Counted from the stretch's first letter, positions 18,744-27,580 are shown. The stretch is DNA of 64,000 nucleotides from Martelella endophytica (GCF_000960975.1 NZ_CP010803.1:4743818-4807817); one strand, 5' to 3'. Notes: generated by a model not told the origin, from the sequence alone. Numbers and translations: made by a program.

Positions 18744-18776
18744 GCGCGCGGAGAGACCTTCGGCCTGTTCACCCGC

Positions 18777-18847
18777 GTGCAAATTCCAAATTTTCCTCGC
18801 GCAGATTGACGCCCTGCGCAGCGTATAGACGTGCAAATCTGAAATCG
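18777..18847. repeat. Direct repeat GTGCAAAT(N3)AAAT in the carnitine control region
   Basis: GTGCAAATTCCAAATTT begins at 18777 and GTGCAAATCTGAAATC at 18831, 54 bases apart. GTGCAAAT and the following AAAT three to four bases later recur in both copies. They lie between the BKACE operon and the divergent regulator, where binding sites for an AraC-type activator are expected. The rest of the 415-base gap shows no gene. Confidence 0.4.
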
Positions 18848-19081
18848 GACTGCGGATGCGAGATGCATCCCGGCACGCGGCGTGCAGCCATGTGCGTGAG
18901 CCGGCGGAAAACAGTCACATGCCGCTTGGGAAAGGCATGCCCCCGTCAGGGTAGACTTCATCACCGGTTCGTCCGATTGTCTCTGCAACAGGCCGCAAGG
19001 CAGCCGCCGCGGAAACATGACGGTTTCGATGGGCAGGAGAATAAGGTAGCCAGGCGCACGCGTTTTATCTTATCGTGCCAA

Positions 19082-19097
19082 ATTATTGTCCAATAAT
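19082..19097. promoter_or_regulatory. Palindrome ATTATTG-TC-CAATAAT just before the regulator gene
   Basis: Perfect 7-base arms separated by two bases end 5 bases before the ATG at 19103. No Shine-Dalgarno sequence is visible there. A protein bound here, or the hairpin in the mRNA, could block expression, so autoregulation is plausible. Confidence 0.45.
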
Positions 19098-19102
19098 GCC
19101 GA

Positions 19103-20038
19103 ATGCGCCCCATGAATGTCACATTCCTGCTTTTCGACGGTTTTTCCAACCTGGTCTTCTCCTGCCTTCTCGAGCCGCTTCGCATGGTTCACGAGCTCTA
19201 TCAGGAGGATGTCAGCTGGAAGGTCATCAGCGCCGACGACGCGCCGGTTGAAAGCTCGTCGCACCTGCTGCTTACCCCCACTGCCAGGCGCGAGGACATC
19301 GAAGCCTCCGATCTTCTGGTGATCGTTTCCAGCAACGGCTATCGCCAGCACCCGACGCCCGAAAACCAGCGCCTCGTGATGACGCTCGCCCGCCAGAGCC
19401 GCTATGTCATCGGCGCTGACGCAGGCGCATGGATGCTCGCTTCTACCGGCCTCCTGGACGATCTGACGGCAACGCTGCACTGGTCGGTGATCAACGAGTT
19501 CGCCGAAACCTTTCCTCAGGTCCACGTCAGCCAGCAGACCTATGTGAAAGAAGGGCGATTGTGGAGTTGCGGCGGCGCCTCGACGGCGCTGGAGCTGATT
19601 CTGGCCTTCATCACCGATCAGTTCGGCGCGGCCAGGGCCTTCATGACCTCATCCATGTTCATGCATGATGCCAGCCCTCAGCGCGACGGGACCCACATCC
19701 CGACTGCACTCTCCGTGCCCGGCCGCAGCCGGATGGACGCGATCATCAACATCATGGTCGAGACCATCGAAAATCCGCTATCGCTTACCGCCCTGGCCGA
19801 GCGCGCCCATATGTCGACCCGCACGCTGAACCGGTTGTTCAAAGCGGAGCTCGGCATGTCGCCGGGACAGTATTATCAGAACATCCGGTTGCTCCACGCC
19901 CGGGAGATGGCGGAAAACACCGCACTCGGCCTGCGCGAAATTGCCATCCGCGCCGGCTATTCCAACGCGCCGGCCCTCTCCAAGGCTTTCCAGAAGGCCT
20001 ATGGCCATTCCGTCCGCAAGGTCGAGAAGAAGTCCTGA
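19103..20038 (+). CDS. GlxA-family AraC-type regulator, probable carnitine catabolism activator (CdhR-like)
   Basis: Transcription regulator of 311 residues with an N-terminal DJ-1/PfpI-like sensor domain (FLLFDGFSNLVFSC at the start, GADAGAWMLASTGLL at the nucleophile-elbow position, no cysteine there) and a C-terminal AraC double helix-turn-helix (ALAERAHMSTRTLNRLFK, then IAIRAGYSNAPALSKAFQ). This is the architecture of CdhR and GbdR, which control carnitine and betaine catabolism in Pseudomonas. Divergence from BKACE-lcdH supports such a role; the binding specificity itself is not visible. A second ATG at 19112 is possible. It converges on the esterase gene with an 8-base gap. Confidence 0.85.
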   Translation: MRPMNVTFLLFDGFSNLVFSCLLEPLRMVHELYQEDVSWKVISADDAPVESSSHLLLTPTARREDIEASDLLVIVSSNGYRQHPTPENQRLVMTLARQSRYVIGADAGAWMLASTGLLDDLTATLHWSVINEFAETFPQVHVSQQTYVKEGRLWSCGGASTALELILAFITDQFGAARAFMTSSMFMHDASPQRDGTHIPTALSVPGRSRMDAIINIMVETIENPLSLTALAERAHMSTRTLNRLFKAELGMSPGQYYQNIRLLHAREMAENTALGLREIAIRAGYSNAPALSKAFQKAYGHSVRKVEKKS

Positions 20039-20046
20039 CGGCGTTC

Positions 20047-20967
20047 TCAGCCCTCCTGGCAGAGCCACTCCAGCCGCTGCATGATCTGCCGAAACGCGTC
20101 CTGCGCCTTCTGGCTTTTATGACGGGCCCGCAGCCAGCCATGCACCAGCCCGCGCCCCGTCTCGACCTCAACGGCGGCGCCGACGGCTTGCGCTGCCGCC
20201 TGATAGCGCAGCGCATCATCGTGCAGCGGATCGCATTCGGCGGGATAGATGAAGGTCGGCGGCAGGTGGGCGAGATCGCCGGCCCGCGGCGTGGCGCCTG
20301 GATCATCCGGCGTGCCGCCGCGCACATCGCCATAGCCGCGCAACTCGTCGCGGGAAAGCAGCGGCGCATGGGCGTGGGTCTCGAAGCTTCCGCCCTCCGG
20401 CGCGAAACCGAGCGAGGGATAGATCAGCACCTGCCCCGCAAGCGCCGGCCCCACCCACGTTCCGGCCACGCAGGCGCAGAGCGACGCGCCGGCGCTATCG
20501 CCGCAAAGCACCAGCCGGTGCGCCTCCGCAGCCACGCGCACGACGGCCATCGCATCGTCATAGGCGGCCGGATGGCGGTGCTCCGGCGCCAGCCGGTAGT
20601 CGACGGATACCACCTGCACGCCGGTGGCAACGGCAATCTCCGCGCAGACGTCATCGTGGCTTTCAAGCCCGCCCAGCACAAAGCCACCGCCATGGGCATA
20701 GACAATGACCGTATCGGTCTCTCCCCCATAGAAGCGGACCGGCACACCGTCGATCGTACCGTCGGCAACCGCGAGGTCCGCCGGCCGCCCAGCATGAAAA
20801 TGCGCCGCCATGCGATCATAGACCGCCCGCTGCGCAGCCCAGTCGTCCGCCTTGAGCTCGGCCGGATAGAAGGCCAGCGTTTCATCGATAAAATCGAGAA
20901 TGCCCTGATCGAGATAGGTCGAATAATCCAAAAGATGCTCCCTTTGCGGAAGGGATCGATACTCCAT
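20047..20967 (-). CDS. Alpha/beta hydrolase, HSL-type esterase
   Basis: Probable cytoplasmic carboxylesterase of the hormone-sensitive lipase family (bacterial family IV), 306 residues. The oxyanion-hole motif HGGGFVLGG, the nucleophile GDSAGAS, and candidate acid and base residues in ECDPLHDD and GLVHGW complete the catalytic triad. The start at 20967 (MEYRSLPQREH) is preceded by GAGGAAG; the open frame continues much further upstream but with atypical arginine-rich content. It is transcribed toward the carnitine regulator and follows the AraC gene on the same strand with a gap of 109 bases. The natural substrate cannot be told. Confidence 0.85.
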   Translation of the reverse strand: MEYRSLPQREHLLDYSTYLDQGILDFIDETLAFYPAELKADDWAAQRAVYDRMAAHFHAGRPADLAVADGTIDGVPVRFYGGETDTVIVYAHGGGFVLGGLESHDDVCAEIAVATGVQVVSVDYRLAPEHRHPAAYDDAMAVVRVAAEAHRLVLCGDSAGASLCACVAGTWVGPALAGQVLIYPSLGFAPEGGSFETHAHAPLLSRDELRGYGDVRGGTPDDPGATPRAGDLAHLPPTFIYPAECDPLHDDALRYQAAAQAVGAAVEVETGRGLVHGWLRARHKSQKAQDAFRQIMQRLEWLCQEG

Positions 20968-21076
20968 CTTCCTCGCGACGACCACCCTTCCTCCGCAATC
21001 GGCCTTGTCCGCGTCTTCTCGTCTGCCCGGTGGGTTCGCTGGCAAATGCGGTTGAAAATCGGTTCTCCGGCGAGGG

Positions 21077-22066
21077 CTAGCAGACCTTGCCCGGCGGTAT
21101 GCCGAACTGGCGGCGGAACGCTGTCGAGAAATTCGCCGTCGACCCGTAACCGGCCACAAATGCGGCCTGGGCGATGGAAACCTCGCCGCGGTTCAACAGG
21201 GTACGGGCCTGCTCCAGCTTGGTTTTTCGCATGTAGTGAAAGACAGTCATGCCATGGGCCGCATGAAACAGCCTCTGCAGCGTATTGGCGCTGACACCGG
21301 CCTGCGCTGCCAGTTCATCGACACCCGGAAGATGCCCGCGCGCCTCGACAATCATTTCTTCGGCGCGTGCCAGTTTCGCGCTTTCAGCGGGGCTGAGGCG
21401 CGCACGCGTCAGCGCAGCCCCGGTGTCGCCGCCGATGGCATGGAAAGCCTCGGCGATGATCATCAGCACGCAACTCTCCATCTGCAGCCGGTGGAGATGC
21501 GGGGCGGCAACCGGCGCCCGCATCGCCTGTTCGGCAAAGGCAATGGCAGCCGGGCTCGGGCGCCAGTTGGAAAGGGCGAAATGCATGCGACTGAATGCAG
21601 CAATTGCGGCCGCGGAGCGGTCGCTGAAGACATCGCCCGATGCGAGCCATTCGGGCAGGATCGATATGTTGAACTTGCGGATCCGGTCGCCCTTCTTCAC
21701 CCGGCGCCAGAACCTGACCGGTTCGTTCTGCGCGCAGACGACGCCGACAGGCTCCCAGGCCCGCCGGCTGTCAGGGCGTGTCGGCATCGGCAGCGTGTGG
21801 TCCGCAAGCTTCGCCTCGATACCACCGGCAAAGAACAGCTTGATGCTGAGGTGCGGCTGCAGCTCGGATTCGGTTTCCATCGCGCACAGGCTGACCGTGT
21901 CGGAATGCAGGACGCTCAGGCCATCGCGAAGCCTTTCGTGACCGTAATGCCCGTCCAGCGCCCTGTCGCCCGCAACCGTCCGGTTCAAGAGCCTGAAGGA
22001 GCCGTTGGCGCGGCGCATATGCGCGAGAAAGTCCTCGGTCTCAAACGGAACGGCGCGGTCCTGCAT
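21077..22066 (-). CDS. AraC-family regulator of the adjacent siderophore genes
   Basis: Regulator of 329 residues with the AraC double helix-turn-helix in the C-terminal 100 residues (ELAAQAGVSANTLQRLFHAAHGM and QAAFVAGYGSTANFSTAFRRQFG). The N-terminal 230 residues are a ligand-binding region without clear similarity; regulators of this shape next to TonB receptors (PchR-like) usually sense the ferri-siderophore. The ATG at 22066 has GGAAAG upstream. A GTG at 22129 would also be open but would put repeated TTTTGCAAAA elements inside the gene, so I reject it. The gene is divergent from the TonB receptor, with the repeats between them. Confidence 0.85.
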   Translation of the reverse strand: MQDRAVPFETEDFLAHMRRANGSFRLLNRTVAGDRALDGHYGHERLRDGLSVLHSDTVSLCAMETESELQPHLSIKLFFAGGIEAKLADHTLPMPTRPDSRRAWEPVGVVCAQNEPVRFWRRVKKGDRIRKFNISILPEWLASGDVFSDRSAAAIAAFSRMHFALSNWRPSPAAIAFAEQAMRAPVAAPHLHRLQMESCVLMIIAEAFHAIGGDTGAALTRARLSPAESAKLARAEEMIVEARGHLPGVDELAAQAGVSANTLQRLFHAAHGMTVFHYMRKTKLEQARTLLNRGEVSIAQAAFVAGYGSTANFSTAFRRQFGIPPGKVC

Positions 22067-22094
22067 GATCTTTCCAAACAGCCGGTTCTGGTCG

Positions 22095-22182
22095 TTTTGC
22101 AAAAGAAATTGGGGCTTTTGCAAAATCACGATCTGTAGATTTCAGGCTACGCCATCCTCTATATAAAATATGAATTTTGCAA
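22095..22182. promoter_or_regulatory. Three TTTTGCAA elements between AraC regulator and TonB receptor
   Basis: Perfect palindrome TTTTGCAAAA occurs at 22095-22104 and 22116-22125, exactly 21 bases apart (two helical turns), and TTTTGCAA recurs at 22175-22182. A possible receptor promoter -10 element, TATAAA, is at 22162-22167 with a poor -35, as expected for an activated promoter. The two upstream copies would place a regulator on one face of the helix just upstream of the polymerase; the third copy lies near the transcription start. Confidence 0.55.
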
Positions 22183-22243
22183 TCAAGTTTATAGCCATCC
22201 CGCTTTCAAGCCGTTATCGGGGTGGTGTTCAACGGGGGTGTTG

Positions 22244-24418
22244 ATGAGTATCTCGGCAACGAAAAATGCCATATTGGCCGCCACGGTGAGCCTTGCAGCG
22301 CTTCAGGCCGCCGGCCCTGCATGGGCGCAGAATGGGGACCTGACAGTGCTGAAGCCGGTCACCGTTGCCACCGACGGGACGGATAACGATGACACCGATT
22401 TTGTCGCCGCCTCCTCCAGCGCCGCGATGAAGACCAATCGCCCGCTGATCGAAACGCCTCAGTCGGTTTCCGTCGTCACCCGCAAGGAGTTCGAGGAACG
22501 CAACGCGACCTCGGTGCAGCAGGCGCTTCTCTACAGCTCCGGCGTGTCGGCCGAGCTCCGGCCCAATGACCGCTACGACATCGTGCCGGTCCGTGGTTTC
22601 GGCGGCTACCAGAATTTCGTCCAGTATCTTGACGGACTGCGCATCCTGAAGGGCATCTCCTATGCCGAGCCGACCATCGATCTCTACAATATCGACCGGG
22701 TCGAAGTGGTCCGGGGGCCGGCCTCTGTTCTTTATGGCCAGATGACACCCGGTGGCATGGTCAATCTCGTGTCCAAGAAGCCGACCGAAGAGACCCGCGG
22801 CGAGGTCTTCACCACCGTCGGCAATGACAGCTACATCAAATCGGGCATCGATCTTTCTGGCCCGATCGACGAGAACGGCATCTACCGCTATCGCTTCGTC
22901 GCCTCCGGGCGCTACAACGAAACCAATATCGACGGCGTCGAATCCTCTCGCGTATCGGTTTTGCCGTCGCTCGAGATCGCGCCGGACGATGCGACCAGCC
23001 TGACCCTTCAGTTCAGCTATACCGACGACCCGTCGAGCAATTATCCGGGCTATCTGCCGGCAGTCGGAACCGTGCTGCCGAACGGGGACTACCCTTATAT
23101 TCCGTATGATTTCAATATCGGACAGCCCGACTTCGACAAGTTCACCCGCCAGACGACGACCGCAGGCTATGAATTCGAGCACGAGTTCGATGACGTCTTC
23201 ACCCTTCGCCAGAACCTGCGCTACACCCATATCGATACCGAGCACCGCGCGCTCTACTATTCGGGCAGCAGCGGCACGACGCTGAGCCGCGGCGTATCGC
23301 ATCTGAAGGAACAGGCCGATACCGTCGCCGTCGACACCCAACTCGAGGCCGATTTTGCCACCGGAGCGCTCGACCATACCGGCCTGTTCGGATTTGATTA
23401 CAGCTATATCAACGCAGATCGCCTGTTCGGCAGGGGCAAGGGTCCGTCGATCGACTATCTGAGCCCGGACTATAGCCAGGCTATCACCGACCCCGCCTAT
23501 ACCACTGACACCAACCAGGTCACCAATCAGGCCGGCATCTATCTGCAGGACGAGATCTCCTACGGCGCCCTGGCGGTCGCGCTCGGCGGTCGCTACGATT
23601 ACTACGACATTACCAACGAGGACACGGTTCTGGCCACCGGTGCGACCTCGTCGACAGAGAACGAAAACCACGCCTTCACCGGGCGCGTCGGCGCGACCTA
23701 CCTGTTCGAGAACGGCATCGCGCCCTATGCGAGCTACTCCACGTCCTTCGAACCGCCCTCCGGTTTCGGCTACAGCGCCGATGGCGGCACCACGCTCGAT
23801 CCGGTGGAAGGCGAGCAGTATGAAGTCGGCGTCAAGTATCAGCCGTTCGACGATGCCGAAAGCTACATCATGGCATCGGCCTATCAGCTGACGGAGAAGA
23901 ATGCGCTCAGCTCCGACCCGACCTACAGCGGCTACTATGTCCAGACCGACGAGATCGAGCTGAAGGGCATAGAGCTGGAAGGCAAGCTGGCGCTCGATGC
24001 CGGATGGGACATCACGCTCGCCTACACCTACGCCGACCCGGAAATCACCAAGAGCGCGACGGCCGCCCTCGTCGGCAATGCGCCGGCCGCCGTGCCGGAA
24101 AACGCGGCCTCCGCTTGGCTGCACTACAGCGTGATGAGCGGTCCGCTCGAAGGCCTTGGCATCGGCGCAGGCGTCCGTTTCAACGGCGAGACCTGGGGCG
24201 ACCAGGAAAACACCTTCAAGGTGCCCGCCTACACGCTGTTCGATGCCGGCATCGACTACGATTTCGGCGTCAAATGGCCAAAATACGAGGGCCTGAAGCT
24301 CAACGTCACCGCGAGCAATCTCGGCAACAAGGAATATGTGGCATCGTGCACATATACGACCCGCTGCTTCTACGGCACCAGCCGGTCGGTCTATGCGACA
24401 CTGAAATACCAGTGGTAA
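22244..24418 (+). CDS. TonB-dependent siderophore receptor
   Basis: Outer-membrane active transporter of the FhuA/FpvA-type siderophore receptor family, 724 residues. A signal peptide covers residues 1 to about 29 (ending AWAQ). A TonB-box-like stretch (TVLKPVTVA) follows at about residue 35, then the plug domain (TPQSVSVVTRKEFEE, YLDGLRI, VEVVRGPASVLYGQ) and the 22-strand barrel, ending in the aromatic residue expected of outer-membrane proteins (YQW). The ATG at 22244 is preferred over upstream GTG/TTG codons. The gene is divergent from an AraC regulator and followed by a binding protein and esterase, so it takes up a ferric siderophore; the ligand is not identifiable from sequence. Confidence 0.93.
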   Translation: MSISATKNAILAATVSLAALQAAGPAWAQNGDLTVLKPVTVATDGTDNDDTDFVAASSSAAMKTNRPLIETPQSVSVVTRKEFEERNATSVQQALLYSSGVSAELRPNDRYDIVPVRGFGGYQNFVQYLDGLRILKGISYAEPTIDLYNIDRVEVVRGPASVLYGQMTPGGMVNLVSKKPTEETRGEVFTTVGNDSYIKSGIDLSGPIDENGIYRYRFVASGRYNETNIDGVESSRVSVLPSLEIAPDDATSLTLQFSYTDDPSSNYPGYLPAVGTVLPNGDYPYIPYDFNIGQPDFDKFTRQTTTAGYEFEHEFDDVFTLRQNLRYTHIDTEHRALYYSGSSGTTLSRGVSHLKEQADTVAVDTQLEADFATGALDHTGLFGFDYSYINADRLFGRGKGPSIDYLSPDYSQAITDPAYTTDTNQVTNQAGIYLQDEISYGALAVALGGRYDYYDITNEDTVLATGATSSTENENHAFTGRVGATYLFENGIAPYASYSTSFEPPSGFGYSADGGTTLDPVEGEQYEVGVKYQPFDDAESYIMASAYQLTEKNALSSDPTYSGYYVQTDEIELKGIELEGKLALDAGWDITLAYTYADPEITKSATAALVGNAPAAVPENAASAWLHYSVMSGPLEGLGIGAGVRFNGETWGDQENTFKVPAYTLFDAGIDYDFGVKWPKYEGLKLNVTASNLGNKEYVASCTYTTRCFYGTSRSVYATLKYQW

Positions 24419-24423
24419 CAGAG

Positions 24424-24452
24424 ATGGCGGAGCCGGTCTTCGGTTCCGCCAT
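24424..24452 (+). terminator. Strong hairpin after the TonB receptor gene
   Basis: ATGGCGGAGCCG pairs with CGGTTCCGCCAT over a 5-base loop: twelve pairs with one G-U. It starts 5 bases after the receptor stop and has no T-run. It probably stabilises the receptor mRNA end or partially terminates, lowering expression of the binding protein and esterase genes. Confidence 0.55.
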
Positions 24453-24499
24453 CATCGCTTCGCGGTCACAAGACGGCTCTCTCGGCCTGCGGGAAAATC

Positions 24500-25591
24500 A
24501 TGCTCAGAAAATGCGTTCTGTTCTGTCTCTTTCTTTTTGCCGCCTGTCCTCAGGCTTCGGCGGAAATCGTGCTTCATGATCTCGAAGACCGGACCGTGAC
24601 GCTTGAGGCACCGGCGAAACGACTGCTCATCGATGACGGCCGCATCATCTTCGCCCTGTCCTTCATGGACGAAAACCCGGCCTCGCTGATTGCCGCCTGG
24701 CCGCATGACGTCGACAGGCTTGGCCGCCTGCCCCATGCGGCTCTCGCCAGGCAGTTCCCCGAGATTGATAGTCTGCCGAATACCGGCAGCAATGCGAGCG
24801 GCATGTCCGCCGAAGCCATGCTCTCGGTCGATCCGGACCTTGTTGTCCTCTCCGTCTACTCGCATTTCGATGCGCCACAGCTACGCCATCTGGAAGACGC
24901 CGGCGTTCCGGTCATCTTCGTCGATTTCGTTTCGGATCCGCTTGAAAACGCCGACAAAAGCCTGCTGCTTCTGGGGCAGGCGACCGGCCACGAGGACGCC
25001 GCCCGAAAGCTTGTCGCCTTCAGGAAAGACCATCGTGAGGCGGTGGAGCACCGCCTGCAACAGGCCGAGAGGCTGGAACGCCCCTCCCTGTTTCTGGAGG
25101 CGCACGCTTCAGCCACGGGCCTTTGTTGCTTTTCACCGGGTCGCGGCGGCATCGGCACGCTGATCGCCTTTGCCGGCGCCAAAAATGTCGGCGATGCGCT
25201 GGGGGGCAAGCCCTTCGGCCAGCTCACCATCGAAGCGAGCCTTGCCCGCGACCCGGACATCTATGTCGCCAGTGGCGGCGCCTATATGAAGGATCGGGAC
25301 GGCCTGTTGATCGGCCCCGGTTTTTCTGCCGAAGAGATGCAGCAGTCGCTTTCGGGCTTGCTGGCACGCCCCGGCTTCAGCGCGCTTTCCGCTGTTCGCA
25401 ATGGCCGGATCTATGGCATCGACAAGCACCTGTTCGATCCGGTCGTCGATATTCTGGCGCTTGAGCTTCTGGCAAAATGGGCCCATCCGGACCTGTTCGA
25501 AGACCTTGATATCGATGCGACGAGGAAAGCGCTCGACGCGATGACACCGCTCGGCGTGCCGCCCGGATACTGGAGCCAAGCGGAGGAATGA
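24500..25591 (+). CDS. Iron-siderophore ABC transporter periplasmic binding protein
   Basis: Periplasmic binding protein of the FecB/FepB/BtuF type, 363 residues. The signal peptide covers residues 1 to about 21 (QASA-E); a cysteine at residue 16 is in a poor lipobox context. Features of the fold include VTLEAPAKRLL, DPDLVVLSVYSH and the C-terminal half with RPGFSALSAVRNGRIYGI. It follows the receptor by 81 bases and its stop overlaps the esterase start. No permease or ATPase gene for this importer is present in the window, which is unusual; they may lie elsewhere on the genome. Confidence 0.85.
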   Translation: MLRKCVLFCLFLFAACPQASAEIVLHDLEDRTVTLEAPAKRLLIDDGRIIFALSFMDENPASLIAAWPHDVDRLGRLPHAALARQFPEIDSLPNTGSNASGMSAEAMLSVDPDLVVLSVYSHFDAPQLRHLEDAGVPVIFVDFVSDPLENADKSLLLLGQATGHEDAARKLVAFRKDHREAVEHRLQQAERLERPSLFLEAHASATGLCCFSPGRGGIGTLIAFAGAKNVGDALGGKPFGQLTIEASLARDPDIYVASGGAYMKDRDGLLIGPGFSAEEMQQSLSGLLARPGFSALSAVRNGRIYGIDKHLFDPVVDILALELLAKWAHPDLFEDLDIDATRKALDAMTPLGVPPGYWSQAEE

Positions 25592-26508
25592 TGTTGAAAG
25601 AGCAGCTACGTTCACTGAACTCCACGCCGGAAGACACAATCGAATTCGAGGCGGCCGAACCAACGCGTCAGCGCCGCTGTCTCCGTTTCGAAATCGCCTC
25701 GCAGGCAGGGCTTCCATACGAAATCTTCGTCAGCCTTCCGCGTCAGGCCCCTCCGCCAGAGGGGTTTCCGGTGCTCTACATGCTTGATGCCAATGCCGAT
25801 TTCACTCTTGCCGATCAGGTGATGGAGCGGCTGACGCGCCGGCCTGCAGCAACCGGTGTGGAACCCGCCATCATCGTCGGCATCGGTTATCCGCAAACGG
25901 AAGGCTACAATCAGGAACGGCGGCATCTCGACCTGACCTCCGGTCCGACCGACGATGCCTTCTACGAAGACACCACCTACACCTTCGGCGGTCAGCACGC
26001 CTTCATTGCATTCATTTGCGACAGACTGAAACCGGTCATCCGCAACCGTTTCCCGATTCGCGAAGGTCACGAGACCATCCTCGGCCATTCCCTTGGCGGC
26101 TATTTCGTCGTCGAGCTGGCGCTGACGAGGCCCGAACTGTTTTCCGGTTACGTCGCGATCAGCCCGTCCATATGGTGGAATCCGGACAGGATTTTCGGCC
26201 ATATTGCCAGCCGTTCGGCCCCGCCCGAGAAACCGATCCGCTTTTTCCTCGCCGCTGGCGGCTGGGAAACCGAGCCAGCCCCCTGGCAGCGGCAGGACAC
26301 ACCCGAGCGCAACCTGGAGCAGACCAACCTCCGGCTGAGACGCCGGATGAACGACAATATCGATCGTCTGTCAGAATGCTGTCGCAGCACCTATCCCGAG
26401 ACCGTAACGCTCCGAACGGAACGGATCGCCGACGAAGACCATTCGAGCATATACGTCGCCTCTCTGCCGAGAGCGCTCCGCTTCGTGCTGCCCGCAGGGC
26501 AAGGCTGA
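25588..26508 (+). CDS. Alpha/beta hydrolase, IroE/Fes-like siderophore esterase candidate
   Basis: Esterase of 306 residues of the Fes/IroE/esterase D superfamily. The nucleophile elbow is GHSLGGYFV, the following ISPSIWW is characteristic of ferri-siderophore esterases, and the likely catalytic histidine is in EDHSSIYV. No clear signal peptide is seen, so it probably acts in the cytoplasm. Linked to a siderophore receptor and binding protein, it may hydrolyse an ester-bonded siderophore to release iron. Two adjacent ATG codons (25588 and 25591) follow CGGAGGA; the second has the better spacing. The substrate, tri-lactone or other, is inference. Confidence 0.82.
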   Translation: MMLKEQLRSLNSTPEDTIEFEAAEPTRQRRCLRFEIASQAGLPYEIFVSLPRQAPPPEGFPVLYMLDANADFTLADQVMERLTRRPAATGVEPAIIVGIGYPQTEGYNQERRHLDLTSGPTDDAFYEDTTYTFGGQHAFIAFICDRLKPVIRNRFPIREGHETILGHSLGGYFVVELALTRPELFSGYVAISPSIWWNPDRIFGHIASRSAPPEKPIRFFLAAGGWETEPAPWQRQDTPERNLEQTNLRLRRRMNDNIDRLSECCRSTYPETVTLRTERIADEDHSSIYVASLPRALRFVLPAGQG

Positions 26509-26518
26509 TTGCTGGCGG

Positions 26519-26568
26519 CGGGCGCTCGACTTCACGCGACGATCAATTCAAGGTGAGTTCAGCGCCCG
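26519..26568 (+). terminator. Long-loop inverted repeat after the esterase gene
   Basis: CGGGCGCT and AGCGCCCG form 8 pairs separated by 34 bases, 10 bases after the esterase stop. It may contribute to transcription termination before the next gene; the remaining bases to 26677 show nothing else. Confidence 0.3.
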
Positions 26569-26677
26569 GCAGTTGTGGCGGGCCGCCCCACATGCCTAAG
26601 CTTGGCCAGGTCGCGACAATCGGTGGCGGCAGGATTGGAGCGGGCTCTCAGGGTTCGCAAGCGAGGGAGAGAGTGGC

Positions 26678-27580
26678 ATGAACGAGCATCAACAGCGGTT
26701 GACCGCCAAGGACTTCAGCCCGGAACTTCTGGAGCTCTACGACTTTTATGCCCACGGCATGATCACCAAGCGTGAATTTCTCGATCGCGCCGGCAAATAT
26801 GCCATTGGTGGCCTGACCGCCGCCGCGATCCTGGGGATGATGAGCCCGGACTACGCCAAGGCCGAGCAGGTGAGTTTCAACGATCCCGATATCCTGGCCG
26901 AGTGGATCACCTATCCATCGCCGAACGGCCATGGCGAGATGCGGGCCTACTATGTGCGCCCCACCGGCGTCGAGACCGCGCCGGGTGTTGTTGTCGTTCA
27001 TGAGAACCGCGGCCTCAACCCGTATATCCAGGATGTCGCCCGCCGTCTGGCCAAGGCCGGCTTTATCGCCATGGCGCCGGATGGCCTGACGCCGATGGGC
27101 GGCTATCCCGGCAATGACGAAGAGGGACGGGCGCTCCAGCAACAGGTCGACGGCGAGAAGCTGATGAACGATTTCTTCGCAGCCATCGAATTCCTGATGG
27201 CGGACGAAGCCGTAACCGGCAAGGTCGGGATCACCGGCTTCTGCTATGGCGGCGGGGTCGCCAATGCAGCAGCCGTCGCCTATCCCGAACTTGGCGCTGC
27301 CGTGCCGTTCTACGGCCGGCAGCCGGAGGCAACGGATGTCACCCGGATCGAGGCGCCGCTGCTGCTGCATTATGGCGGCCTCGATGAGCGCGTCAATGCC
27401 GGCTGGCCGGCTTATCAGGAGGCGCTTGATGCGGCCGGGAAGACCTACGAGGCCTATATCTATGAAGGCGCCAACCACGGTTTCCACAATGACTCGACGC
27501 CGCGCTATGACGAGGCCGCGGCCGAACTCGCCTGGGCGCGCACGATAGACTGGTTCAACCGCTATCTGCCGCAGGATTGA
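26678..27580 (+). CDS. Dienelactone hydrolase family protein
   Basis: Alpha/beta hydrolase of the dienelactone hydrolase family, 300 residues. The catalytic cysteine is in GFCYGGGVAN, the acid in GLDERVN, the histidine in ANHGFHND, and the family glutamate in VHENRGLN. The N-terminal extension of about 60 residues has TKREFLDRAGKYAIGG followed by a hydrophobic stretch; this resembles a Tat signal with Lys-Arg instead of Arg-Arg, so export is possible but uncertain. Related proteins with this extension (YghX-like) have no settled substrate. The ATG follows GAGGGAGAGAG. It stands alone with gaps on both sides. Confidence 0.85.
   Translation: MNEHQQRLTAKDFSPELLELYDFYAHGMITKREFLDRAGKYAIGGLTAAAILGMMSPDYAKAEQVSFNDPDILAEWITYPSPNGHGEMRAYYVRPTGVETAPGVVVVHENRGLNPYIQDVARRLAKAGFIAMAPDGLTPMGGYPGNDEEGRALQQQVDGEKLMNDFFAAIEFLMADEAVTGKVGITGFCYGGGVANAAAVAYPELGAAVPFYGRQPEATDVTRIEAPLLLHYGGLDERVNAGWPAYQEALDAAGKTYEAYIYEGANHGFHNDSTPRYDEAAAELAWARTIDWFNRYLPQD

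Noticed and set aside
18713..19018. Possible small gene in the carnitine intergenic region, minus strand
   Set aside because: No family similarity, no good ribosome binding site, and it overlaps repeats and the presumed promoters.
22067..22129. Upstream GTG start for the AraC regulator
   Set aside because: It would put two TTTTGCAAAA operator-like repeats inside the gene and lacks a ribosome binding site; ATG 22066 has one.
22229..24124. 631-codon open frame on the minus strand opposite the TonB receptor
   Set aside because: Shadow frame; the plus strand carries signal peptide, plug and barrel features.
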